DNA of 64,000 nt, from NCBI RefSeq assembly GCF_019602855.1, contig NZ_CP080766.1, forward strand, positions 1,922,001-1,986,000, given 5' to 3'. This document shows, in pieces, positions 16,708 through 26,228 of this stretch. The position numbers were made by a program, and so were the translations under genes. Position 1 is the stretch's first letter; the number at the start of each line of letters is the position of its first letter. The notes beneath the pieces were generated by a model. That model was given only the letters and a program-made list of their open reading frames with translations, had not been told where the DNA came from and ran no database searches. The DNA is from Cupriavidus pinatubonensis. GTDB taxonomy: Bacteria > Pseudomonadota > Gammaproteobacteria > Burkholderiales > Burkholderiaceae.

Positions 16708-16922
16708 CATGTCCTCCGCTTGCCAGAGTCCACGGGAAGCCGACGCGCTGGCGCCTGGCGCATGCCCCGGTCCGCGCGGGCCACTCCAGTATAGGAACTG
16801 GCCGGTCGTGGCAACAGGATCGGAAACCGGCCCGGACGCATGCCGCGTGGCAGGCCAAATCATTAACATGTTGTTATCATCCGATGTGCCTTTCGATGAT
16901 CCTATGACAACGAGGTCGCAAA

Positions 16923-18581
16923 ATGATTGCGCTGCGCGAGGCCTGGCAGGCCGGGCTGTTCCACCGCGGGAACTGGTTTCCCAATATCGTCGCGGGCGCC
17001 ATCGTCGGCGTGGTGGCACTGCCGCTGGCCATGGCCTTTGCCATTGCGTCCGGTGCAAAGCCCGAACAGGGGCTGTACACGGCGATCGTGGCGGGGCTGC
17101 TGGTGTCGGCGTGTGGCGGCAGCCGCGTGCAAATCGCGGGGCCCACGGGGGCGTTCATCGTAATCCTGTCCGGCATCACCGCGAAGCACGGCATCGACGG
17201 CCTGCAGATCGCCACGCTGATGGCGGGGCTCATCCTGCTGGCCATGGGGCTGGCGCGGCTCGGCAGCGTGATCCGCTTTATTCCGGCGCCGGTCATCGTG
17301 GGTTTCACGGCCGGCATCGGCGTGATCATCTTCGTCGGCCAGTGGCGCGATTTCTTCGGCTTGCCGGCGGTCGCCGGCGAACATTTCCACGAGAAGCTCT
17401 GGCACCTGCTCCAGGTTTTCCCGCAACTGCACGTGGCGACGACGGCGATTGCCGTGCTGAGCCTGCTGCTGGTTGTCGGGGCGCCACGCGTGCACTGGCT
17501 GCGCCGCATCCCCGGGCCGCTGCTGGCGCTGGTGGCGGCCACCGCCATCCAGGCGGTGTTCCGCTTCGAGGGCGTGGCGACGATCGGCAGCGCCTTCGGC
17601 GGGCTGCCACGCGGCTTGCCGGGGCTGTCCCTGCCCGAGGTCACGCTCGCGCGCGTCATCGAGCTGGCCGGGCCAGCCTTCACCATCGCCATGCTCGGCG
17701 CGATCGAGTCGCTGCTGTCGGCCGTGGTTGCCGACGGCATGGCCGGCACGCGCCATGATTCGAACCAGGAACTGATGGGCCAGGGCCTGGCCAATGTCGT
17801 CGCGCCGCTGTTCGGTGGCTTTGCGGCGACCGGCGCCATTGCGCGTACCGCCACGAATATCCGCAACGGCGGCAACAGCCCGCTGGCCGGCATCACGCAT
17901 GCGGTCACGCTGGTGCTGGTGGTGCTGTTCCTGGCGCCGCTGGCGGCCAACGTGCCACTGGCCGCGCTGGCCGCGATCCTGTTCGTGGTGGCCTACAACA
18001 TGAGCGAGCTGCGCCATTTCGCGCGCATGGTCCGCCGCGCGCCGCGTGCCGACGTGGCGATCCTGCTGATCACGTTCAGCCTGACCGTGCTAACGGACCT
18101 GGTGGTGGCCGTCAATATCGGCGTGATCCTGGCCATGCTGCAGTTCCTGCGGCGCATGTCGGTGTCGGTCGAAGTGTCACGCCAGGACGCGCCCGATCTG
18201 GAGCACGAACTGTCGCGCGACGGCGGCACGCCGCCCGGTCTGCCACCAGGCGTGCTGGTGTATGGCATCGACGGGCCATTCTTTTTCGGTGCCGTGGAGA
18301 ATTTCGAGCGTGCGCTGATCCAGACGCATACCGATCCGCGCGTGCTGCTGATCCGCTTGCGCCGCGTGCCGTTCATGGACATGACTGGCTTGCAGACGCT
18401 GGATGAGGTAATCGGCAAGCTCCGCGAGCGCGGCGTCGCCGTGGTGCTGTGCGAGGCGAACGCGCGCGTGCGCCAGAAACTCATGCGCGCGGGGGTGCTG
18501 GCCGCGCTCGGTGAAGCCAACTACCAGGACACGCTGGCTGCGGCGGCCGAGCGCTGCGCGCAGCTTGCGCGCGAGCAGTGA
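16923..18581 (+). CDS. SulP family anion transporter with STAS domain
   Basis: A 552-residue inner-membrane transporter. Residues 15-390 form the SulP core, with the hallmark NIVAGAIVGVVALPLAMAFA and the second family block IESLLSAVVADGMAGTRHDS. Residues 420-545 are a cytoplasmic STAS domain (VLVYGIDGPFFFGAVENFER, FMDMTGLQTLDEVI). Family members move sulphate, bicarbonate, molybdate or dicarboxylates, and the substrate here is not evident. The start MIALREAWQAGLF has an AACGAGG site upstream. It stands alone between a divergent Usp gene and a convergent RHH gene. Confidence 0.9.
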   Translation: MIALREAWQAGLFHRGNWFPNIVAGAIVGVVALPLAMAFAIASGAKPEQGLYTAIVAGLLVSACGGSRVQIAGPTGAFIVILSGITAKHGIDGLQIATLMAGLILLAMGLARLGSVIRFIPAPVIVGFTAGIGVIIFVGQWRDFFGLPAVAGEHFHEKLWHLLQVFPQLHVATTAIAVLSLLLVVGAPRVHWLRRIPGPLLALVAATAIQAVFRFEGVATIGSAFGGLPRGLPGLSLPEVTLARVIELAGPAFTIAMLGAIESLLSAVVADGMAGTRHDSNQELMGQGLANVVAPLFGGFAATGAIARTATNIRNGGNSPLAGITHAVTLVLVVLFLAPLAANVPLAALAAILFVVAYNMSELRHFARMVRRAPRADVAILLITFSLTVLTDLVVAVNIGVILAMLQFLRRMSVSVEVSRQDAPDLEHELSRDGGTPPGLPPGVLVYGIDGPFFFGAVENFERALIQTHTDPRVLLIRLRRVPFMDMTGLQTLDEVIGKLRERGVAVVLCEANARVRQKLMRAGVLAALGEANYQDTLAAAAERCAQLAREQ

Positions 18582-18590
18582 CAGCGCGGC

Positions 18591-18794
18591 TCAGGCCTTG
18601 TCGGCGGGCGCTTTCTTTTTGGCGGCGGCCTTTGCCTTGGTGGCGTAGTCCACACCGTGTTGCGCGAGGTATTCGCGGATCAGTTGCCGCACCACCTGCG
18701 ATGGCGTCAGGTCCTGCGATGCGCACAGGGTCTCGAAAGCCTTCTTCTTGACCGGATCGATCAGTATGGTGAGGCGGGCGGTCTTGGATTCCAT
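18591..18794 (-). CDS. Small ribbon-helix-helix DNA-binding protein
   Basis: A 67-residue protein. Residues 5-50 fit a CopG/RHH fold: the beta strand TARLTILIDPVKKKAFETLC followed by SQDLTPSQVVRQLIREYL. The C-terminal tail is rich in Lys and Ala (TKAKAAAKKKAPADKA), a pattern also seen in histone-like tails. No toxin gene adjoins it, so it looks like a stand-alone regulator rather than an antitoxin. The ATG at 18794 lacks a clear Shine-Dalgarno. It lies 81 bp after the PLD-family gene start side of its strand neighbours and is convergent with the SulP gene. Confidence 0.75.
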   Translation of the reverse strand: MESKTARLTILIDPVKKKAFETLCASQDLTPSQVVRQLIREYLAQHGVDYATKAKAAAKKKAPADKA

Positions 18795-18875
18795 GGAGGT
18801 CAGCCGCGATGCGCGGCGGCAATCGGAAACGCATTATATACAGCGGCCCCCGCGGCTCCAGCGGCCCGCGGGCGC

Positions 18876-20492
18876 CTACAGTTCCTCCTCGATCGGCAAC
18901 ATCCGCAGCAGTCCCTGTCCGAGATGCTGCAGCGCGCCCATGTCCGGTTCGCTGTCATAGGTGCGCAGCAGGCCGTTCTCGCGTGTGACCCACACCAGAT
19001 GCGAGCCACTACCGTCGGCGTCCGGCGCGAGCATGACTTTGTAGGCGACATCCAGCAGCGCCTGGTCCAGGTCCTTGCCGAGTGCCACGCACAGCGGCGC
19101 GCTGTCGACGACCACGCCCATTTCCGTATTGAGCCGGGCGGAGCGCGGGTCCAGGTTCAGCGATCCGACGAATAGCAGGCGCCGGTCCACCATATAGCTC
19201 TTGGCATGCAGGCTCGCGCGGCTCTTGCTGACCATGCTGCGGTGGCCCTGCTTGCCTTCGCGCGCCATCTCCGCATAGGCGGACGGCTTGAGTTCGTACA
19301 GTTCCACGCCCGCTTCGAGCAGGTCCTTGCGCCACGGCGAATAACCTGCGTGCACGGCGCTGACATCCGTCGCAGCGAAGGAGTTGGTCAGGATACGCAC
19401 CGTCACGCCGCGCTGCGTCATCTGCGCAAACCATTCGACGGCCTTGCGGTTCGGCACGAAATAGGGCGATACCAGCGCCAGTTCCTGTTGCGCACTGCCA
19501 AGCAGCTTCACGAGCTTGGGAATCGCATGGCTGGAATCGTCTTCGGGCGGCAGCGTGACCTTCGCGGCCTTGTCGGCAATCACCGTGGCCTGGCCCCAGT
19601 ACGCGGGCAGCTTGCCGCTTTCGAGCGCCTGCGCGAGCCCCGAGGACAGCAGGGTCTGCGAATACTCGCCGCCGCGCGCTTCGGCGACGTGCTTGTCGAG
19701 GTAGTCGCGCAAGGCCTGCAGCTGCGCCGCGGCGTCCTCGGGCGGCTTGACCAGCGCACTGACGGGGTAGGCGGCGGCGCCGTTCCAGTAGTCGTCGAAC
19801 ACCGCCGAGACCTCGGGCACCACGGGGCCCGCCAGCAGCAGGTCCAGATCGGTGAAATCCGAGCCCTTGTCGGCGGAGAAATACGCATCGCCGATATTGC
19901 GGCCGCCGACGATCGTGAGCTGGTTGTCGGCGGTCATTGACTTGTTGTGCATGCGGCGGTTCAGCCGGCTGTAGTCGAGCGCCATCGCGGCCATGCGCAG
20001 GCTGCGCGAGGCGAATGGGTTGAACAGCCGGACTTCGATGTTCGGGTGGTCATCGAGCGCCGACAGGATGCGGTCCTGTCCGGCCACGTGCAGGTCGTCG
20101 AGCAGCAGCCGCACGCGTACGCCGCGGTCTGCGGCGGCGATGATGTTGGCGAGCAGCGTCTTGCCGGTCAGGTCGCCGTCGTAGATGTAATACTGCACGT
20201 CCAGCGTGCGTTGCGCGGCCCTGGCCAGCGCAATGCGTGCCACTAGTGCGTCCGGGCCGCTGGCGAGCGGATAGAACCCGGACTGGCCCGGGTGCGCCGA
20301 GAGCATCGGCGCCATGGTGCGGGCCAGCAGCGTACTGGCCGTGTCCGCTGGCGTCACCGCGTAGGTGCCTACGCGCCCATCCTGCGGCGGCAGGCTCGCA
20401 CAGCCGGCCAGCAGCAGCGCGGTGGCCAGCAGCACCGTGAGGCGGTGCTGCCAGCGGTGCGTCAGTCGGGGGCGGTCCTGGACGGCGGGCAT
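18876..20492 (-). CDS. Phospholipase D family lipoprotein (cardiolipin synthase C-like)
   Basis: A 538-residue protein with a lipoprotein signal (LTVLLATALLLAGC, Cys near residue 31) and two HKD motifs: HNKSMTAD in the first half and HAKSYMVD in the second, each followed by GG-N or GS-N. This architecture matches the ClsC/YmdC branch, which makes cardiolipin from phosphatidylglycerol and phosphatidylethanolamine. The paired HKD motifs form one active site at a membrane surface. Members of this branch in Burkholderiaceae are often annotated simply as PLD-like. Opposite strand neighbours give no operon partner. Confidence 0.88.
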   Translation of the reverse strand: MPAVQDRPRLTHRWQHRLTVLLATALLLAGCASLPPQDGRVGTYAVTPADTASTLLARTMAPMLSAHPGQSGFYPLASGPDALVARIALARAAQRTLDVQYYIYDGDLTGKTLLANIIAAADRGVRVRLLLDDLHVAGQDRILSALDDHPNIEVRLFNPFASRSLRMAAMALDYSRLNRRMHNKSMTADNQLTIVGGRNIGDAYFSADKGSDFTDLDLLLAGPVVPEVSAVFDDYWNGAAAYPVSALVKPPEDAAAQLQALRDYLDKHVAEARGGEYSQTLLSSGLAQALESGKLPAYWGQATVIADKAAKVTLPPEDDSSHAIPKLVKLLGSAQQELALVSPYFVPNRKAVEWFAQMTQRGVTVRILTNSFAATDVSAVHAGYSPWRKDLLEAGVELYELKPSAYAEMAREGKQGHRSMVSKSRASLHAKSYMVDRRLLFVGSLNLDPRSARLNTEMGVVVDSAPLCVALGKDLDQALLDVAYKVMLAPDADGSGSHLVWVTRENGLLRTYDSEPDMGALQHLGQGLLRMLPIEEEL

Positions 20493-20610
20493 GGCATCTC
20501 CTGGGCGGCGGCCAGCCTCCTGTGTAGCGCGTTTTGCGAGCGCGCGCCAGTCCCGCGCCGGCCTGCACTACTATCAAGGCATACACGACGAAACCCGGCA
20601 GGAGACAGCC

Positions 20611-20817
20611 ATGGATCAGGAAGCCTTCAATACGAGCATCCGCAAGTTCCTGAAGACCGTCGGCGTCGGCTCCCAGCGCGAGATCGAACAGGCCGTGGCG
20701 GCCGCGCTGGCCAGCGGCGACCTCGACGGGAACGAGATCCTGCCGGTCAAGATGACGCTCGAGCTCGGCAAGCTCAAGCTCAGCGCGACGTTCGACGGCG
20801 AGATCCGGCTGGCCTGA
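20611..20817 (+). CDS. DUF6494-like small protein
   Basis: A 68-residue acidic protein (MDQEAFNTSIRKFLKTVGVG, then QREIEQAVAAALASGDLDGN, then a beta-rich tail KMTLELGKLKLSATFDGEIRL). The sequence resembles the small conserved DUF6494 family of proteobacteria, whose function is unknown. GGAGAC lies 5 nt before ATG 20611, which fixes the start; the longer open frame upstream is not coding-like. It sits alone between the divergent PLD gene and the convergent E2 gene. Confidence 0.75.
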   Translation: MDQEAFNTSIRKFLKTVGVGSQREIEQAVAAALASGDLDGNEILPVKMTLELGKLKLSATFDGEIRLA

Positions 20818-20829
20818 ATTCGCCTGTCC

Positions 20830-21939
20830 CTATTCGGGCAGCGCCAGGTCGGCGATCACCGCGGCCAGGAAACGCGCGGCCTCGCCACCCGTGACCACGC
20901 GGTGGTCGAAGGTCAGGCTCAGCGGGATCACGCGGTGCACGGCCGGCACGCCATTGGCCGCGACGACTTCGTCGCGGATATGGCCGGCGCCGAGGATCGC
21001 CACCGTGGGCGGCACCACGATCGGCGCGGCATAGCGGCCCGCGATCATGCCGAAGTTGGACAGCGTGATGGTGTTGCCGCGCATTTCCTCGGGCGCGATC
21101 GTGCGTGCGCGGATATCGGCGCGCATGCGGTCCAGGCCGTGTCGCAGATCCGCGGCGTCGCGGTTGCCCACATTACGCAGCACGGGAACGAACAGGCCTT
21201 CGGGCAGGTCGGCGGCGATGCCGACGTCGATCTTCTGCATCACGTGCCGCTTGCCGGTCTGGCCCTCGTACCAGCCATTGAGCCCCGGCTCCGCACGGCA
21301 ACCGGCCACGAGCGCGCGCACCAGCCGGATCGTCACGTCATGCGCGCCTTGCCACGCATGGATATCGGCATCGTCCATCACGGTCGCGGCGGCGACTTCG
21401 CTCTGCGCGCGCGCCATGTTCTGCGCCATCGCACGCCGCACGCCGCGCAGCACTTCACCCGGGCCGGTTTCAGCCAGTGTTGATGCGACGCGTTCCACAT
21501 CAGCAGCCGTGACGACGCCGTCGGGCCCGGACGGGTTTGCCATCGCCAGGTCCACGCCGAGCCGCCTTGCCAGCGCGCGCACCGCCGGCGTGGCCTTGAT
21601 GCCCGCGCCGGCCGCACCCCCGCTCAGCGGCGTGGCGGATTCTGCCACCACATGCGAGCCGACCTTGACCGCGCCTACTACGGTGCCCGCATCGGCATCG
21701 TTGCCCGCGCCTTCGAAGCTCGCGAGCGGCGCGCCAAGGTGGACGAGGTCGCCCGCCTGTGCAAACAGCTTGCCAATCGTGCCGGCATACGGCGAGGGGA
21801 TTTCCACAATGGCCTTGGCCGTTTCGACCGACAGCAACGGCTGATCCGCGGCCACGGTGTCGCCGACCTTCACATGCCACGTCACGATCTCGGCTTCCTG
21901 CAGGCCTTCGCCCAGGTCGGGCAGCTTGAAGACTCTCAT
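20830..21939 (-). CDS. Dihydrolipoamide acyltransferase (E2) of a 2-oxoacid dehydrogenase
   Basis: A 369-residue E2 with one lipoyl domain (lipoyl Lys in LLSVETAKAIVEIPSP, about residue 43), a peripheral subunit-binding domain (ATPAVRALARRLGVDLAMAN, about 110-150), and a short catalytic domain. The active-site block reads LTFDHRVVTGGEAARF. Here the usual Asp of the DHRxxDG motif is Thr, while the catalytic His is kept. It is the last gene of the E1-alpha, E1-beta, E2 operon, 27 bp after E1-beta. No E3 gene follows; a shared lipoamide dehydrogenase is likely. Confidence 0.9.
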   Translation of the reverse strand: MRVFKLPDLGEGLQEAEIVTWHVKVGDTVAADQPLLSVETAKAIVEIPSPYAGTIGKLFAQAGDLVHLGAPLASFEGAGNDADAGTVVGAVKVGSHVVAESATPLSGGAAGAGIKATPAVRALARRLGVDLAMANPSGPDGVVTAADVERVASTLAETGPGEVLRGVRRAMAQNMARAQSEVAAATVMDDADIHAWQGAHDVTIRLVRALVAGCRAEPGLNGWYEGQTGKRHVMQKIDVGIAADLPEGLFVPVLRNVGNRDAADLRHGLDRMRADIRARTIAPEEMRGNTITLSNFGMIAGRYAAPIVVPPTVAILGAGHIRDEVVAANGVPAVHRVIPLSLTFDHRVVTGGEAARFLAAVIADLALPE

Positions 21940-21966
21940 CGTTGCGTCCCCGTAAGACTATTGCCA

Positions 21967-22944
21967 CTATGCCGACAGCGCCTTGCGCACGGCATCGACA
22001 ATGCGCGCCACGCTCGGCAGATAGGTGTGTTCCAGCCGCGCAAGCGGCACCACGGTGTCGAAGCCCGTCACGCGCTGCACCGGCGCCGCAAGCGAGTACA
22101 GGCCCGCATCAGCCAGCCCCGCAGCGATCTCCGCGCCGAATCCCGCCGTGCGTGGTGCTTCGTGCACGATCACGCAGCGGCTCGTGCGCGCCACTGATTC
22201 GAGGATGGTCTGCATGTCGAGCGGCTTGAGCGTCGCCACGTCGATCACGGCAGCCGATATGCCTTCCTCGGCAAGCTGATCGGCTGCGGCCAGCGTTTCC
22301 TGCACCATTGCGCCCCAGCTCACCAGCGTGACGTCGCTGCCATCGCGCAACGTGAAACAGGCGTCGAGTGGCAATGCCGCGCCGTCGTCCGCGACTTCCT
22401 GCCGGAACAGCCGGTATAGCCGCGTCGGCTCCAGGAAGATCACCGGGTCGGGATCGTTGATCGCAGCGAGCAGCAGGCCATAGGCGCGTGCCGGCGATGA
22501 CGGGATGACCACGCGGATGCCCGGCATGTGGGCAAACATCGCCTCCGGGCTTTCCGAGTGGTGCTCGGGCGCGTGGATGCCCGCGCCGAACGGCGAGCGC
22601 ACCACCAGCGGACAGCTAAGCCGGTTGCGCGTACGGTGCCGCATGCGCCCGGCGTGGTTGATGATGTTGTCGATGGCCGGATAGATAAAGCCCGTGAACT
22701 GGATCTCCGCCACGGGCTTGAGCCCCATCGCCGCCATGCCGATCGCGGCGCCGACAATGCCGGCTTCGGCCAGCGGGGTGTCGAGCACGCGCTGCGGACC
22801 GAATCGTGCCTGCAGCCCTACCGTGGCGCGGAACACGCCGCCATTCACGCCGATGTCCTCGCCGAGCAGCATGACATCGGGGTCGTGCTCCAGCGCGTAG
22901 CCGAGCGCCTGGTTGACGGCCTCGACCAGAGTGATTTCAGCCAT
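21967..22944 (-). CDS. pdhB: 2-oxoacid dehydrogenase E1 component, beta subunit
   Basis: A 325-residue transketolase-like E1-beta. Family blocks are EDIGVNGGVFRATVGLQARF, the TPLAEAGIVGAAIGMAAMGL turn, EIQFTGFIYPAIDNIINHAG and the C-terminal VPLARLEHTYLPSVARIVDA. It pairs with the E1-alpha subunit encoded 12 bp upstream to form the thiamine-diphosphate decarboxylase. Whether the complex uses pyruvate, acetoin or branched-chain 2-oxoacids is not decided by these motifs; the AB-type heteromeric E1 is shared by all three. The symbol is therefore tentative. Confidence 0.9.
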   Translation of the reverse strand: MAEITLVEAVNQALGYALEHDPDVMLLGEDIGVNGGVFRATVGLQARFGPQRVLDTPLAEAGIVGAAIGMAAMGLKPVAEIQFTGFIYPAIDNIINHAGRMRHRTRNRLSCPLVVRSPFGAGIHAPEHHSESPEAMFAHMPGIRVVIPSSPARAYGLLLAAINDPDPVIFLEPTRLYRLFRQEVADDGAALPLDACFTLRDGSDVTLVSWGAMVQETLAAADQLAEEGISAAVIDVATLKPLDMQTILESVARTSRCVIVHEAPRTAGFGAEIAAGLADAGLYSLAAPVQRVTGFDTVVPLARLEHTYLPSVARIVDAVRKALSA

Positions 22945-22956
22945 GGTGCGCTCGCC

Positions 22957-24057
22957 TCAGTTCGGGTTGGTCTGGCCATGCGGCGCGGCATAGCGCCGTG
23001 CCGTCGCGAGCTGCTCTTGCAATGCTGCGGGCATGGTCGCGTACAGGCAGTCGAACATCGCGGCGGGATCGGGCGGCGGCAGCGCCAGGTAAGCTTCCAC
23101 GGCCTGCGCGACCTGCTGCGAGCATTCGCGCACCAGCGCTTCTTCGCGCCCCGCATCCCACGCGCCGAGCTTTACCAGGTGCTCGCGCAGCCTGAGCAGC
23201 GGTTCGGCCTGCCAGTGCGCCTTGACCGTGGACTCGTCACGGTAGCGCGAGGCATCGTCAGCCGTGGTGTGGTCGCCGAGCCGGTACGTGATCGCTTCGA
23301 TCAGCGATGGTCCCTCGCCGGCGCGCGCACGCTCTATCGCTTCGCCTACGCGGTGCCGAACTGCCACGATGTCATTGCCATCGATCTGCTCTCCCGGAAT
23401 GCCTGCGGCGATCGCCTTTTGCGCGAGCGTGTGCGCAGCGGTCTGACGGCTGCGCGGCATCGAAATGGCCCACTGGTTGTTGTTGACGACGATCACGAGC
23501 GGCGCATGCCACGCGCCGGCCATGTTCATCCCCTCGTAGAAATCGCCTTTCGAGGTGCCACCATCGCCAAGCATGCAGACTGCCACGCGCGGTTCGCCGC
23601 GCAACTGCACCGCGTAAGCCACGCCTGCCGCATGGCAGACCTGCGTGCCGATCGGCACGTTGTTGCCGAAGTCGTGCGGCGCCGCCGCAAAACCGCTGCC
23701 GCGCTCGTCGCCGCCCCAGTACAGCAGGCTTTCGGTCATGGTGACGCCGCGCACAAACTGCGCGGCGTGATCGCGGTACGACGGCACCAGTATGTCCTCG
23801 GGCCGCATCGCGCTGGCTACGCCAACGCCGACCGCCTCCTGCCCGAGCGCCGATGCGAACGTGCCGATCTTGCCGGTGCGCTGCATCGCAATGGCTTTGA
23901 GGTCGAACTGGCGGGTCAGCACCATCGCACGGTACAGCGGCAGCAGCGCGTCCGGGTCGTTGGCGAATGGCGGGAGAGGGGAAGAGGAAACCGGGGTTGC
24001 GCCCGGCGGGTCGAGGTATCGTGTGTAGCCGATGTCAAAGCTCGCAACCGTGCCCAT
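22957..24057 (-). CDS. pdhA: 2-oxoacid dehydrogenase E1 component, alpha subunit
   Basis: A 366-residue TPP-binding E1-alpha. The thiamine diphosphate motif spans MLGDGGTSKGDFYEGMN to VVNNNQWAIS (GDG...NN). The phosphorylation-loop region TYRLGDHTTADDASRYRD is conserved, and ALGQEAVGVGVASAM is the family N-terminal block. The alpha subunit decarboxylates the 2-oxoacid and passes the acyl group to E2. It is the first gene of a three-gene minus-strand operon. The N-terminal 30 residues (FDIGYTRYLDPPGA) resemble those of branched-chain or acetoin-type enzymes more than classical PdhA, so substrate is open. Confidence 0.9.
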   Translation of the reverse strand: MGTVASFDIGYTRYLDPPGATPVSSSPLPPFANDPDALLPLYRAMVLTRQFDLKAIAMQRTGKIGTFASALGQEAVGVGVASAMRPEDILVPSYRDHAAQFVRGVTMTESLLYWGGDERGSGFAAAPHDFGNNVPIGTQVCHAAGVAYAVQLRGEPRVAVCMLGDGGTSKGDFYEGMNMAGAWHAPLVIVVNNNQWAISMPRSRQTAAHTLAQKAIAAGIPGEQIDGNDIVAVRHRVGEAIERARAGEGPSLIEAITYRLGDHTTADDASRYRDESTVKAHWQAEPLLRLREHLVKLGAWDAGREEALVRECSQQVAQAVEAYLALPPPDPAAMFDCLYATMPAALQEQLATARRYAAPHGQTNPN

Positions 24058-24245
24058 GTGGCCGCCTCCGATGTGCGTGTCAGGGATTCCGCACGTCCTT
24101 GTGGGACGGCAGGATCGGGTCGGGTTGCTTTGAGTTTAGGGCATGGGCGCGCGCGCGGGGATTGGAAAGCGGCGTTTATGTTGCACGGGGCGCAAAAGGG
24201 GCCTGGGGCCCCGCTTCGGCCGTGGGGCGTGGATCCACGGGCGTG

Positions 24246-26228
24246 TTATCCCGCCAGCGCGAACGCCTTCTCGATCGCGTTCAACAATTCCTGCAGTCGC
24301 AGAGGCTTTCCGCACACCGCATCGAATCCGGATTCCATTGCGGCGCGTCGATCCTGCTGTCGCGTGAATGCCGTCAGCGCCACGGCGGGAACATGGTCCA
24401 GAGAGGCAACGGCCTCGCGCACACGAATCCTGCGAATCAGGTCGTTGCCATCGCATCCGGGAAGACCGATGTCACTGATGATCAGATCCGGCATGCTGGT
24501 GGTCACCTGATCGAATGCCTCCTCGCCGTCACCGGCCGGGCGCACAAGTGCGCCGTAGCCAGTCAGGATCGCCGTGAGCGCGGCGAGCGCATCCATGTCA
24601 TCCTCTACCAACAGTACGTCCAGGCCGCTTAGTGGCATGGCATCCGGTGCTGAAGGAGCTACGGCGAGCGGGGCGTCCTCGTCGCTTCGCGCGGGGGCGG
24701 TCAATGGAATCGTGACCTCGAAGGTCGAGCCCAGCCCCACGCCGGCGCTGGATGCCTGCACCGTACCGCCGTGCATTTCCACCAGTTGCCTGACGATGGC
24801 CAAGCCCAGTCCCAACCCGCCATGCTGTCGACGGTTGGCATCTTCGCTCTGGGTAAACCGGTCAAACAGCAGCGGCAGAAACTCTGCGGTAATACCTCGT
24901 CCGTGATCGATGACGCGAACGCGCAAGGCACCGCCATTTGATGCCACCTCGATCCGCACGATGCCCCCTTCGGGCGAGAATTTGATCGCGTTCGATACCA
25001 GGTTCCACAGGATCTGTTCGAAACGGGCAGGGTCCAGCCACGCAGCATCTGCCAACACAGGCGGCATCTCCGTGACCAGTGTCACGTTGCGCTCCTGAGC
25101 CTGGCGCTGCATGCTCTCGACCGCAACGCGGACGAGTTCGGCCGGATTGACCCGCTCGAGCTCCAGTTTCAGTTTGCCAACGTTGAGCATCGACACGTCG
25201 ACCAGATCCGCGATCAAGCGGCGTTGAATCGCGATATTGCGTTCGACAGCGGCCAGTCCGCGCCGGCCTTCGTCGGAGTTGATGTGTTGGTTCAGGACAT
25301 GGGTCCAGATGGAAATCACGTTTAGCGGACTGCGCAATTCGTGCGACAGGATCGCGATGAAGTCATCCTTCATGCGGTTCAGACGCTCCATCGCTGCACG
25401 TGCCGCTTGCTCGCGCTCTATCAGCTGCTCGCGCTGGCGTTCAAGGTTGACCCGGTCAGTAATGTTTGACACGACGGCGACCTTGACACCCGACTGGAGC
25501 ACGGCAGAGATACTCCACTCGAGGTGCATGATTTCGCCTTGGGCGTTGCAAAGCGGAAAAGTGCCTTGCCATCCGTGCTCCTGCAGGCGCCCGGTGGACT
25601 CGGCCACTCGCTCTCGCCAGTCCTGCGGTGCAAACTCAGCGACGGGCTGCCCCGCGAGTTCCGCTCCTGACCGCTGCAGCAGCGTCACCATGGCAGGGTT
25701 CACGTCGACAAAGCGCCCGGACAGGTCCAGCGTACAGATGCCTCCGATGGCCTGGTGATAGATCGCGCGAAAGCGCGCCTCGCTTTCGCGCAAGGACTGT
25801 TCGGCGGCACTTGCGCGTATCAGTGACGAGATCGTGGCCACCAGTATGGCTGGCTCGGCCGGGTGCGTCAGGTAGGCGCTGGCACCTGCATCAAGGCCGC
25901 GCACCTTGTCGCAATCGGCCATATAGGTGGCCGACAGATGCACCACGGGTATGGTGGCGGTTTCCGGCCGTCCGCGCAGGATCCTGCAGACCTGGAAGCC
26001 ATCGATATCGGGCAGGTTGACATCGAGCACCACGGCCGACACGCTGACATCGGCGATCTCCAGGGCCCGCTGCCCGATCTCGGCTTCTACAGTCCGGAAC
26101 CCGGCGGTTGCCAGTACGCGCACCGTCGCGTACCGCGTGACGGGATTGTCGTCCACCACCAGCACCAGCGGCTGGACGGCGCCGCCCGCTGCGTGTCCGC
26201 CCGGGACGACGTCGACGCTATCCGGCAT
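24246..26228 (-). CDS. Hybrid histidine kinase, REC-PAS-HK-REC
   Basis: A 660-residue cytoplasmic hybrid kinase. Residues 20-140 are a receiver (Asp69 in VVLDVNLPDIDG). Residues 145-270 are a PAS sensor (EARFRAIYHQAIGGICTLDL). The HisKA helix has the His in ILSHELRSPLNV, and the ATPase domain carries NAIKFSPEGG, DHGRGI and GGLGLGLAI. The C-terminal receiver has Asp in ISDIGLPGCDG. No membrane helix is seen. It overlaps the upstream kinase by 11 bp and is the last gene of the stressosome operon, where it probably receives the stressosome or kinase signal. Confidence 0.92.
   Translation of the reverse strand: MPDSVDVVPGGHAAGGAVQPLVLVVDDNPVTRYATVRVLATAGFRTVEAEIGQRALEIADVSVSAVVLDVNLPDIDGFQVCRILRGRPETATIPVVHLSATYMADCDKVRGLDAGASAYLTHPAEPAILVATISSLIRASAAEQSLRESEARFRAIYHQAIGGICTLDLSGRFVDVNPAMVTLLQRSGAELAGQPVAEFAPQDWRERVAESTGRLQEHGWQGTFPLCNAQGEIMHLEWSISAVLQSGVKVAVVSNITDRVNLERQREQLIEREQAARAAMERLNRMKDDFIAILSHELRSPLNVISIWTHVLNQHINSDEGRRGLAAVERNIAIQRRLIADLVDVSMLNVGKLKLELERVNPAELVRVAVESMQRQAQERNVTLVTEMPPVLADAAWLDPARFEQILWNLVSNAIKFSPEGGIVRIEVASNGGALRVRVIDHGRGITAEFLPLLFDRFTQSEDANRRQHGGLGLGLAIVRQLVEMHGGTVQASSAGVGLGSTFEVTIPLTAPARSDEDAPLAVAPSAPDAMPLSGLDVLLVEDDMDALAALTAILTGYGALVRPAGDGEEAFDQVTTSMPDLIISDIGLPGCDGNDLIRRIRVREAVASLDHVPAVALTAFTRQQDRRAAMESGFDAVCGKPLRLQELLNAIEKAFALAG

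Noticed and set aside
18591..18794. Type II antitoxin
   Set aside because: The RHH protein has no neighbouring toxin gene on either side, so a stand-alone regulator is more likely.
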